Below, piece after piece: positions 18,193-26,583 of a stretch of 38,954 nt of DNA; positions within the stretch are counted from its first letter, which is position 1; the number at the start of each line of letters is the position of its first letter. The stretch covers positions 1 to 38,954 of the forward strand of contig JAHJEM010000067.1 in the NCBI GenBank assembly GCA_018825425.1, read 5' to 3'. Source of the DNA: Nanobdellota archaeon (lineage in GTDB: Archaea; Nanobdellota; Nanobdellia; Woesearchaeales; JAHJEM01). The notes beneath the pieces are model-generated. The model was not told the origin of the DNA. It made no database searches and saw only the letters and a list, made by a program, of their open reading frames with translations. A program made the translations under genes and the position numbers.

Positions 18193-19881
18193 TTAGGGGG
18201 TTGGTGGACAGGTTGAAATCCTGTAATTGCCGAGGCCTAGCCTTCCACTATTCTGCCAATCAATTACCAATGCATTTTCTATTCCAACAAAAGGTCCGGC
18301 GGGGTCTGGATCACAGTCTCCTGGACCAGGGTCTGGAATTTGACAATATCCATGTTCATCAAGGAAGTCCATATCATCATCAGTTATCTGATTAGTACCT
18401 GCGAGGTCATCACGAATCTTGGAGTTGTTAATGTAATAGATATCGTGACAATTAGTTGTGGTACCATTAAAGTAGATCCAATCAATACTGGAATTGCTGT
18501 TGGAATCAACATCATCTAGCAATCTTTCAGATATTATGGTCTCAAAACCAAAAGCTGCTGGAACAGACACATTAGTCCAATTCATCAGTCTTTGCAAATA
18601 GTTTGGAGCATAGTCATCGTTTCTCCAATATTGCTTTTCCCTGGAAAGGTTTGCAATATTGCTTATATTATATTCATATTCTGGTATGTTAGAAAGATTG
18701 ATGATAAAATCAGCGTCATCATAACATGTAGGGCATGTAAAAGTTAGTCGACTCTGCCAAGCCAATGGCTCAGGAAGACCATTGATATTCACATAAGATA
18801 CTAGCGTTTGAAAATTATCGTATTGGCTGAACCCATCATCCATGAAAATAACAACATCACTCTCCAGTTTTACAACCCATGTAGAATCCATTTTAATTCG
18901 GATATCCAATACACTTACATTGGTTTCAACTTGCATTTCCTCATGTGTGACATTAAACATCTTGTCAAGGTAGTAATTCACACTATTTTTGTTGTAGAGA
19001 TCAGGATCCCGATATTTAATAGTTTGAGTCAAATTAATTAGATTGGGTAGTGTTGGACCGTAAATCGCGATTTTATCATCCTCATCTGTGACTTGAATTT
19101 CAATATCTGTACCTTCAACCCGCACATTCATAAAATAAATTGTATCTTGAAGTATTGTATTTTTATGCTGAAACTCCAAAACAACATCGCCAACGTATCC
19201 ATCATCAACAAGTGCATATGCTGTGTCAACAAGAAAAATGGTCCTATTACATTTACGATTGTAGATATCAACAAATAGGTGACCATCATCATGATCGGGT
19301 AGAAAATTATCTACATTTAATGTAACGCTATCTAGTGTGTAAGCCTTAACATCTGGTGTCTTGAACTCCTGAAGAGCACCCCAGATTACCTCATCACCTC
19401 CTGCGTCCACTGTTGTTGAATTCAGTCGAAACATGCGCGTTGAACCAGAATCAACCTTCAATATTTCCTCCGCTTCATCGCTAGTCAAAGTAAACATCAA
19501 ATCCACTTCATCCGCGACAGCAGGGTCCCCCCAAACAGTGGGTAAATTGTTGAATGCGCTAATTTCGCCGTCCAGAAGCAAATCAGCATATGTGCATTTC
19601 AAATCAACGAAGTCAATCATTGCATTATTAGGATTTTGTGCAAGAAATTCTGTTAATCCATAAAATGAGTGCCATCCCGCAATACTCATGGATTCCACAT
19701 AATACTCATCTATTATCTCTCCATAATTAAGCAGCCTATTAAGTTTCATATTTGTAAGCTTGAGTTTAGAATCATATGGTGTTCGTATCTCTGTTGTGTA
19801 CAAGAGGACAAACATACCTGCAAGAAGCAATGCAATCAGGGTAAAGAGTATTCCCTTCTTACCATTCAGTCCTACGACCAA
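18193..19881 (-). CDS. Exported/membrane-anchored protein with pilin-like N-terminus
   Basis: NGKKGILFTLIALLLAGMFVLLYTTEI N-terminal hydrophobic segment; large extracellular-type domain; overlaps the upstream gene. Confidence 0.65.
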   Translation of the reverse strand: MVVGLNGKKGILFTLIALLLAGMFVLLYTTEIRTPYDSKLKLTNMKLNRLLNYGEIIDEYYVESMSIAGWHSFYGLTEFLAQNPNNAMIDFVDLKCTYADLLLDGEISAFNNLPTVWGDPAVADEVDLMFTLTSDEAEEILKVDSGSTRMFRLNSTTVDAGGDEVIWGALQEFKTPDVKAYTLDSVTLNVDNFLPDHDDGHLFVDIYNRKCNRTIFLVDTAYALVDDGYVGDVVLEFQHKNTILQDTIYFMNVRVEGTDIEIQVTDEDDKIAIYGPTLPNLINLTQTIKYRDPDLYNKNSVNYYLDKMFNVTHEEMQVETNVSVLDIRIKMDSTWVVKLESDVVIFMDDGFSQYDNFQTLVSYVNINGLPEPLAWQSRLTFTCPTCYDDADFIINLSNIPEYEYNISNIANLSREKQYWRNDDYAPNYLQRLMNWTNVSVPAAFGFETIISERLLDDVDSNSNSSIDWIYFNGTTTNCHDIYYINNSKIRDDLAGTNQITDDDMDFLDEHGYCQIPDPGPGDCDPDPAGPFVGIENALVIDWQNSGRLGLGNYRISTCPPTP

Positions 19882-20444
19882 ATTGTCACCTCTGTTACCA
19901 TAGGTCCGACTATGTCTCTACCATTTCGGTAGAATGTAATTCGTTTTGCTGAAAGAACCAGATGAGAACTCTCTTTTGAATTCCTTCTGTCCTCGTCATT
20001 TTCAGGACGCATATAGACTTTGTAATAAAAAAAGGCAGGATTAGTTGCAGAGTAGTCATAGATGGAATAATTTATACTATACTGATTTGGAATTAGACCT
20101 TTGGTCATGTTTTCTACATATTTTCTAGTAAAATATGGTTCAGCAGGAGCAGGTAAATCATCAGGATACTCTGTCTTCAAAAAGGCAATGACCTGAAGCA
20201 AGGTCATTGAACTGTCTGTAATGATTGGATTATTTCTATTAACAAGGTACTGTTTAGCACTTCCACTCGTATCTCTTAATTCTGTTGTGGCTAGAAAGTT
20301 CATGTACGATTCAGCCAAAAGAAAGGATGATTCAGGTGGAGGAGTATTTATTCTTGAGGAAAATATGATAACCAATGTCAAAACAAGTATTGCGCTTGCT
20401 ATGAATACATCCAGAACGAAAAAATAGCTGGCTCTCTTGCTCAT
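19872..20444 (-). CDS. Minor pilin-like membrane-anchored protein
   Basis: N-terminal RASYFFVLDVFIASAILVLTLVIIFSSRI hydrophobic segment. Confidence 0.6.
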   Translation of the reverse strand: MSKRASYFFVLDVFIASAILVLTLVIIFSSRINTPPPESSFLLAESYMNFLATTELRDTSGSAKQYLVNRNNPIITDSSMTLLQVIAFLKTEYPDDLPAPAEPYFTRKYVENMTKGLIPNQYSINYSIYDYSATNPAFFYYKVYMRPENDEDRRNSKESSHLVLSAKRITFYRNGRDIVGPMVTEVTIWS

Positions 20445-20454
20445 AATGAAGTAC

Positions 20455-21336
20455 CTACCAGACTGCTATAACTAATACTGCAGCACGCCCATTGTAGATG
20501 ACAGGAATTTCTGTCTGTAGAAGATTTGGCATCTCACCTCTAGGTTGTGCAGGAGGCCGAGATTCAACAGATGATCCATCTCCTCTACAGCATTCTACAA
20601 CTGTGGTGTCGGTATCTGTCTGCTCATAGATCACAGATTCTCCGAACCGTCGTTGATGACAAAGAATATCAATTCCGGGAAAACCTGTTGCTGGATCTGT
20701 ATTGAATTCACAACCATTTATTCCTTCACAATCCATATTGCATCTGCCAAAGTAGTCTGCGCAATTTTCATCACAGCTCGCATTTGGTAAATAGAAATCG
20801 AATTCTGTATTGTCTCCTGCAGTCAGGATTGTTTCGTTTATGTATGTATCATAACCAATCTTTGATGCGCTGATTGCTACCCAGCCTGTGGGCACACCTT
20901 CAAGTATGTAAGAACCATCTGGCTCAGTTATTGTTTCTGCAGATGGAACTGTTGGGTTTTGCGGTACTACAGTGACCTTTGCTCTGTCAATACCTCCACA
21001 AATTCCTGGAGGGCATATATCGCTGGCCTCATACACAAAGCCGTATATTGTTGCATTGCAGTCTGGATCATTACATCGTGAACAGTTTCCGATTTCAGGT
21101 TCTGTTCCATTCTTGAATAGTTCTGGACAGACTCCATCTGCTGCTCCGCATTTGTAGCATTCTCCACAAATCTCTGCAGCACCAAATCCTGCATCACTGC
21201 TTAAAAGGAATTGATTATAGCAAAGATCAAGATCATTTTCAGGATCGCATGGTGCACTGATTGCAAAATAAGACGTAATTCCAATTATTGCAATTACTAA
21301 GAATATGAACCCAATGACCTCACGCCCCTTTTTCAT
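20455..21336 (-). CDS. Cys-rich secreted protein with carboxypeptidase-regulatory-like (beta-sandwich) domain
   Basis: KVTVVPQNPTVPSAETITEPDGSYILEGVPTGWVAISASKIGYDTYINETI; start placed at MKKGREVIGFIFL because a TATA-like CTTTAAATATAA lies about 25-30 nt upstream. Confidence 0.7.
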   Translation of the reverse strand: MKKGREVIGFIFLVIAIIGITSYFAISAPCDPENDLDLCYNQFLLSSDAGFGAAEICGECYKCGAADGVCPELFKNGTEPEIGNCSRCNDPDCNATIYGFVYEASDICPPGICGGIDRAKVTVVPQNPTVPSAETITEPDGSYILEGVPTGWVAISASKIGYDTYINETILTAGDNTEFDFYLPNASCDENCADYFGRCNMDCEGINGCEFNTDPATGFPGIDILCHQRRFGESVIYEQTDTDTTVVECCRGDGSSVESRPPAQPRGEMPNLLQTEIPVIYNGRAAVLVIAVW

Positions 21337-21492
21337 ATAGCCTTTAAACATATTACTTATATTTAAAGTTTGTGGAAACCAAGGTGGTGGTTGGACCTCA
21401 GTATGACTAATAGCCTTGTTCCTTGCAATACCTATATGCAATAACCCAAACATTTTAATATACACCTAAAATAATCGGATTTGGTGATAATC

Positions 21493-22764
21493 ATGCCTAA
21501 ATTTTCATTTTATGAAAACAGTCAGAAGGTTCTTGACCAAGCTTTTAAGCAACTTAATATCAGCGAGGATGTCGTGAATGTTCTCACAGCCCCTGAAAGG
21601 GTTATTGAATTCAGTATCCCTGTGCGTATGGATAATGGAAAGATACAAGTATTTACTGCATATAGAAGTCAATATAATAGTGCAAGAGGCCCGACTAAAG
21701 GTGGTATTCGATACCATCCAAGTGTTACTTTGGATGAAGTCAAGGCATTGAGCTTTCTTATGACCTTTAAATGTGCTGTGGCAAACCTTCCGCTAGGAGG
21801 AGGTAAGGGTGGAGTTATTGTTGATTCTAAGAAACTGAGCAAAGGAGAAAAAGAGAGATTAAGTCGTGGATATGTCCGAGGTATTTTTGACTTTGTGGGC
21901 CCGACTAAAGATATTCCTGCTCCAGATATGTACACTGATTCACAGACCATGGCTTGGATGAGTGATGAGTATAATACCATAGCAAGAGGGCAACATCCTG
22001 GATTCATTACAGGAAAACCATTATCCATAGGTGGAAGCGAGGGCAGAGATGATAGCACTGCCAAAGGTGCATACTATATTATTATGGATATGTTAAGAGA
22101 ATTCAAACTTGATGCAACAAAACAAAAAGTTGCAATTCAGGGTTTTGGAAATGCGGGCATCAATCTTGCAAAGATGCTCATGAAAGAAGGCATGTTGATT
22201 GTGGCTCTGTCAGATTCTAAAGGTGGAGTGTGTGACATGAAAGGTATTGATGTTGAACATGCGATAAAGACCAAGCAAGAGAAAGGAAGGATTGCTGAAG
22301 TACATGTCGAACCTGATAAGAAGTATGGCAAAAGTTGTAAACATATTACAAATGAACAGCTTTTGGAACTTGAGGTTGATTTCCTAGTTCCTGCAGCGCT
22401 TGAAAATCAGATCAATGAATCCAATGCCAAAAAGATTAAAGCAAAATATATTGTGGAATTGGCTAATGGTCCTGTAACATATGATGCAGACCAGATTCTG
22501 GAGAAAAAAGGTATTCAATTGATACCTGATGTGCTTGCTAATGCTGGCGGTGTGACTGTGTCATATTTTGAATGGGTCCAGAATAGATATGGACAGTACT
22601 GGACACGTGAAGAGGTATATTCTAAGCTTAAGGAGATCATGAATAAAGAGTTCAAGAACCTGCTGAAGGTTGCTAAGAAACACAAGGTAAGTTTTAGAAC
22701 TGCAATATATATGATTGCCATTGAAAGAGTGGCTGAGGCTGTTCGAGCTAAGATAACTGGTTAA
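21493..22764 (+). CDS. gdhA: Glutamate dehydrogenase (Glu/Leu/Phe/Val dehydrogenase family)
   Basis: KGGIRYHPSVTLDEVKALSFLMTFKCAVANLPLGGGKGGV, PAPDMYTDSQTMAWMSDEY, GFGNAG; ATG at 21493 has an SD-like GGTGAT. Confidence 0.95.
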   Translation: MPKFSFYENSQKVLDQAFKQLNISEDVVNVLTAPERVIEFSIPVRMDNGKIQVFTAYRSQYNSARGPTKGGIRYHPSVTLDEVKALSFLMTFKCAVANLPLGGGKGGVIVDSKKLSKGEKERLSRGYVRGIFDFVGPTKDIPAPDMYTDSQTMAWMSDEYNTIARGQHPGFITGKPLSIGGSEGRDDSTAKGAYYIIMDMLREFKLDATKQKVAIQGFGNAGINLAKMLMKEGMLIVALSDSKGGVCDMKGIDVEHAIKTKQEKGRIAEVHVEPDKKYGKSCKHITNEQLLELEVDFLVPAALENQINESNAKKIKAKYIVELANGPVTYDADQILEKKGIQLIPDVLANAGGVTVSYFEWVQNRYGQYWTREEVYSKLKEIMNKEFKNLLKVAKKHKVSFRTAIYMIAIERVAEAVRAKITG

Positions 22765-23246
22765 TGGTGATCATTTCTATGAAATATTCCATAGTAGAGT
22801 CCATTGACGAGCCAAGGCTTGCCTTCATTCTCTAGTGGAAGATTGCTGCAATAGATACCTGTGTAAGGATTTTTTCTCCCTGCTCGTCTGACTTTGGCAA
22901 CTTTTAGGTCAATGTATAGTGGTTGTCTGTTATCATCATTTAAAAAAGTAGACAATTCAATTCCAGTAGAGTTTTCCCAGACCTGATTCAAGATTCCTGC
23001 ACTGCGTATCATGGCCATGGTTTCGGGAGTCAGAGACTTTTCCAAAGGCAAGAATTTGCATCCTCTGGGAATGAGTAATTTTTTTGGCATGTATAGAACT
23101 GACTTACCGGGTCTTAAGCGCCATGCATCTTCCTCTGCCAACAACATCTCTATTGAGCCCACGCTAAGATTATTTATTATTTTCCTAGCATATAAACTTT
23201 TGTTGTCCCCAATCCTGAGTTTTAATGGGCAAAAGTTTAAAAACAA
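22761..23246 (-). CDS. Uncharacterised protein
   Basis: 161 aa ORF convergent with gdhA; the true start may be the internal ATG at 23147. Confidence 0.5.
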   Translation of the reverse strand: MFLNFCPLKLRIGDNKSLYARKIINNLSVGSIEMLLAEEDAWRLRPGKSVLYMPKKLLIPRGCKFLPLEKSLTPETMAMIRSAGILNQVWENSTGIELSTFLNDDNRQPLYIDLKVAKVRRAGRKNPYTGIYCSNLPLENEGKPWLVNGLYYGIFHRNDHH

Positions 23247-23266
23247 CGTATGATTCTATTGCAATT

Positions 23267-23419
23267 ATGAAATGTTCCGTCTGTGGTAAGAATGTGGATC
23301 AGACCTTCTTGAAGAAGCTTGTAGGTACTTATGTCAAGGACAAGAAATCCAAGAAGAAGCCAGTGTGTAAAGTCTGCCAGAAAACCATGACAATGGAGCA
23401 GATAAAGGAAAAGCTTTAA
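23267..23419 (+). CDS. Small zinc-ribbon protein
   Basis: MKCSVCGKNVDQTFLKK...PVCKVCQKT, two CxxC knuckles; TATA-like GTTTAAAAAC about 30 nt upstream argues against the 23225 start. Confidence 0.75.
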   Translation: MKCSVCGKNVDQTFLKKLVGTYVKDKKSKKKPVCKVCQKTMTMEQIKEKL

Positions 23420-23447
23420 GAAGCAATTATTTCTTCAATACAAGTAT

Positions 23448-23680
23448 GCCTCTGTAGCATACACGCCAAATCATTAAGATTTGTCGGTCGCTACATCGGC
23501 TCCTTTCAGTCGCCTCTGTAGCATACTCATCGAAACCTCCAGTTTCGCTGGTCGCTCCAGAGTCTCACTGACGTTCGCCTCTGTAGCATAGCGGTTATGC
23601 GAAGCTGACCTCAGCTTGTACGGAACCGGGTAGGGTATCCTCATTATGTTCGGAACCCTACGCACTATAGAAGTTTATCA
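23448..23680 (+). repeat. Array of three partial tRNA-Thr 5'-end copies (GCCTCTGTAGCATA), each followed by a hairpin
   Basis: GCCTCTGTAGCATA begins at 23448, 23512 and 23577, identical to the first 14 nt of the tRNA at 23702; hairpins CAAATC/GATTTG, CGAAAC/GTTTCG, AAGCTG/CAGCTT follow. Confidence 0.75.
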
Positions 23681-23701
23681 AAAGAAAACAATTGGCAAAA
23701 T

Positions 23702-23820
23702 GCCTCTGTAGCATAGCGGCTAATGCGTCTGCCTCGTATTGGAAACAGGTTTCCAATCCTTTGGAAAACAAGTTTCCCAAAGTAAGCAGAAGATCGGGAG
23801 TTCAATTCTCCCCAGAGGCT
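23702..23820 (+). tRNA. tRNA-Thr(CGT) with a ~46-nt anticodon-loop intron (about 23739-23784)
   Basis: Acceptor GCCTCTG/CAGAGGC, D-stem GCAT/ATGC, anticodon stem TCTGC/GCAGA, loop CTCGTA-intron-A, T-arm GGGAG TTCAATT CTCCC; CCA not encoded. Confidence 0.9.
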
Positions 23821-23821
23821 T

Positions 23822-24193
23822 TTACAAGAAATCAACCTCATCACTTGTCACAGTGATTTCCTTCTTGGTCTCTTTTTCTGCTTTGTAATGTCTCTTCTTT
23901 GGCATACTGACTTGCTTTGGCTTTTCAGAAGACTCTCCTGGTTTAAATCCTGGATTCATTTCCCTTGCCTTTCGCATATTAACTATACCGCAGTTCTCGC
24001 AAACAAAGAATGGGCCGAATTTTCCATTTTTTAGGTCAAGCCAGCATCCACAGGCGCATTTCAATTCTGGAAATTGTTCTTTCTTATGATCGATGCACAC
24101 AGGTATTCCTTGAGAATTCTCAGTCAAAGCACGTTTTTCACAGAAAGGACATGTATCTGTCTTTGATTGTCCGTAAATCTTAGGAATCCTCAT
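23822..24193 (-). CDS. Zinc-finger protein with multiple CxxC motifs
   Basis: CPFCEKRALT, CACGCWLDLKNGKFGPFFVCENCG. Confidence 0.75.
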   Translation of the reverse strand: MRIPKIYGQSKTDTCPFCEKRALTENSQGIPVCIDHKKEQFPELKCACGCWLDLKNGKFGPFFVCENCGIVNMRKAREMNPGFKPGESSEKPKQVSMPKKRHYKAEKETKKEITVTSDEVDFL

Positions 24194-24252
24194 AGAACTA
24201 TTTGGTTTTGGACTTCTATTTAAGTTTTTTGTAAGAACTCAAATAAAACTTT

Positions 24253-24468
24253 CTACATTCCTAAAAACTTCATTACTTCAAATGCCATGAATGCTGGCCA
24301 CACGATTGCCTTTATAAATCCCCAAACACCATTCCAGAAACCTGTTGCTGTAGAGATGTAGTAGATAGCAGCACCTACAAATCCCAATCCGTAGATTGCA
24401 CTGGATGAACAGCATTGGCAACCTTTTGAGTTGCAACTCATGTCCTTTTTCTTGGTTTTTTTTGCCAT
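24253..24468 (-). CDS. Small membrane protein
   Basis: 71 aa, Cys-rich N-terminus and two hydrophobic helices. Confidence 0.6.
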   Translation of the reverse strand: MAKKTKKKDMSCNSKGCQCCSSSAIYGLGFVGAAIYYISTATGFWNGVWGFIKAIVWPAFMAFEVMKFLGM

Positions 24469-24510
24469 TTTGTTATGCTTGTTGATTTCCTTTAATTAAT
24501 TTATCGCTTT

Positions 24511-25455
24511 TTACTGATAAATCAGCCTTATTGCACTGTGAATTATCAAAAGAACATTCTTGAATCTGCCAAACGCTTCATGTACGTTTGCAGCGGTGTG
24601 TGATTCCTGATACTTATTGATCTTGTCCATGACTTGATTCTTTTCTGTTGCGACCTTATAAGCAGACTCAGTATCCTTGTTATAGTAGGTTTTCATGGCA
24701 TTCAAATAGATCTTTTCTACATCCATTGCGACTTCATATAATTCTGAAAGGTTTTTTGGACAATCTTGATAAAGCAGTCTTACTATTCGCTTGATTTCAT
24801 CTGCCATTCGCTCCATGTATTGCGCTAGTTCATAGAAGTTGAAATATTCGAGATCTGTCCCTTCTTTTTTCATGTGTGGATCTGTCATGGCATTTTTTAC
24901 AGCCCGCATAATGACAAAAGTCAATCTGTTAACATCTAGGTCTCTTGCTATTATGTTCTCGGATAATTCTTTGTCAAAATCATTTTTCTTAAGACAACTC
25001 AGTAAATCCTTGAACATTGATCTTATGATGTTGTCATTCTTTCTGATAAGACTAGCAATTGAGATATCATGCATGTTCAAGTAATCCATTGCAACAATCA
25101 TGTTAGCTGTCTGCTCAATAACTTCTAAGGCCATGAGATTCTGTATCATAGCACGAATTTCCTTTGCAATCTCGTTGGTATCATATAGAACCATGATTTT
25201 CTTGTAGTTATTGATGTAGCAAGAGATGATTTTTCTTTGGATGGTCTCAATTTTTTCATTTCTTGCATCCAAAGTTATGGATTTTTCTTCAGAATCTCCT
25301 GCTTGCTTCTGCGGAGAAAGAATGATTTGATTTGAAGTCTTTAACAAGTATATCAAGCTCCCTTTTTCTAGTCGGTTCTGGATTATCCAGTTTTTTGGCA
25401 GTGAAATTACAAAAGAATTGTTGCCAAATTTGATTAATTTGCGATATTCCATCAA
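24511..25455 (-). CDS. AbrB/SpoVT-domain plus PhoU-like regulator
   Basis: N-terminal YRKLIKFGNNSFVISLPKNWIIQNRLEKGSLIYLL AbrB-like; helical PhoU-like remainder. Confidence 0.85.
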   Translation of the reverse strand: MMEYRKLIKFGNNSFVISLPKNWIIQNRLEKGSLIYLLKTSNQIILSPQKQAGDSEEKSITLDARNEKIETIQRKIISCYINNYKKIMVLYDTNEIAKEIRAMIQNLMALEVIEQTANMIVAMDYLNMHDISIASLIRKNDNIIRSMFKDLLSCLKKNDFDKELSENIIARDLDVNRLTFVIMRAVKNAMTDPHMKKEGTDLEYFNFYELAQYMERMADEIKRIVRLLYQDCPKNLSELYEVAMDVEKIYLNAMKTYYNKDTESAYKVATEKNQVMDKINKYQESHTAANVHEAFGRFKNVLLIIHSAIRLIYQ

Positions 25456-25600
25456 TATCCCTCGGAATTATTGCTCCTTTTTCCGGAACATTTACAAATA
25501 AGCATATACGTTATATATGCTATATATGGTATATGGATTAAGTATATATTAATAAAGGTATTCCTTTTTTTTAGTTTAGAGGTGAAATGGGGGTGTTCAA

Positions 25601-25750
25601 ATGGAAGAAGAATTTTTTTTTGAGGATGAGGAATTCATCGATGACACTGATATATATAACGGTGATGAAGTTGAGCGAGAACTTGAGGATAATATGATAT
25701 CTGCCTGGGAAGCCGCTTTTCAAAGAGGTTATAACGAAGCACTAGATTAA
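25601..25750 (+). CDS. 49-aa acidic small protein
   Basis: MEEEFFFEDEEFIDDTDIYNGDEVERELEDNMISAWEAAFQRGYNEALD, with GAGGTGA upstream; below the ORF-track length cutoff. Confidence 0.55.
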   Translation: MEEEFFFEDEEFIDDTDIYNGDEVERELEDNMISAWEAAFQRGYNEALD

Positions 25751-25775
25751 TTTAATGCTCTTGAGCCGAAGGATG

Positions 25776-25799
25776 GGGAGGCCGCAATGGCGGTTTCCC
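25776..25799 (+). terminator. GC-rich hairpin followed by a pyrimidine/T-rich tract; terminator or small structured RNA
   Basis: GGGAGGCCGC-AATG-GCGGTTTCCC (10 bp including two GU pairs) then TGCTCTTTCTTTT. Confidence 0.45.
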
Positions 25800-25878
25800 T
25801 GCTCTTTCTTTTGGATAAAAAGAATACTAATTACAAATATGTTATCAAATACTAATAAAAAGAAATACAAAAAAATAA

Positions 25879-26250
25879 TTATTCAACAGTCTCTTCTTCT
25901 GGAGTCTCGTCAGATGGCTTTTCCTTTGCTGGTTTGTCTTTGGCAGGTTTGGCTCCTGCAGCATCGCCACCAGAAATAACTTCGAGATTTCCTCTTTTAC
26001 CTGCAGACATCTGGATACTGCCTTGATATTCTGCAGCCCATCCGCCAGTAATCTTGATTGTATCTCCTTCTTTAACCTTGTCAATGTCTTGGTTCCATAG
26101 AGTTACTGTGACTGTTCCTGTTGCGTCTTCGCCAGTGCAATTGCATACTTTCAAGAATCCGCCTCTTACTTCTCTAGGCTCTTCTTTCTTAGTTATCTTT
26201 AGTGTTATCTCATCTACAGCAGTTTTGTCCTTCAAATCTGTTACATTCAT
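25879..26250 (-). CDS. OB-fold nucleic-acid-binding (RPA-like) protein
   Basis: GTVTVTLWNQDIDKVKEGDTIKITGGWAAEYQGSIQMSAGKRGNLEVI OB-fold signature. Confidence 0.8.
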   Translation of the reverse strand: MNVTDLKDKTAVDEITLKITKKEEPREVRGGFLKVCNCTGEDATGTVTVTLWNQDIDKVKEGDTIKITGGWAAEYQGSIQMSAGKRGNLEVISGGDAAGAKPAKDKPAKEKPSDETPEEETVE

Positions 26251-26583
26251 TTTTTCACCATATATTATTTATTAATCAAGTAGATTTTGAGGGGTTTTTA
26301 AAAAGGTTGCGGTTGAATCTGGCTCAATTGCATTGTTGCTTCAGGAAATATTTCGGGCAAATGCTGTTTATTCGGAATTAATCCTTAAAAAAATGTAATT
26401 ATGCCGGGAAAATTCACGGTAATATTATAGTATTCTCTGAATTATTTTCTGTGGTATTGGAGCATACAACATAGCTTTAAATAAAAAATTTCCATTATAA
26501 CCAATAGATTTCCGGTTTGGGAATCTGACAGTTAATTGGAATGTTAAGGACATAGCTTTAGCTATAAAATATGATTTAGGGGA

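Noticed and set aside
23448-23600. Possible CRISPR array from evenly spaced GCCTCTGTAGCATA repeats
   Set aside because: Repeat is only 14 nt, matches the neighbouring tRNA 5' end, has too few units and the intervening segments share sequence and hairpins
25755-25979. 74-aa plus-strand ORF over the GC-rich hairpin
   Set aside because: Composition implausible, overlaps the antisense of the OB-fold gene and starts inside a hairpin region
26440-26583. Trp-codon leader peptide upstream of trpS
   Set aside because: I looked for a short Trp-rich ORF or T-box-like structure and saw none; only TATA-like elements and a repeated ACATAGCTTTA
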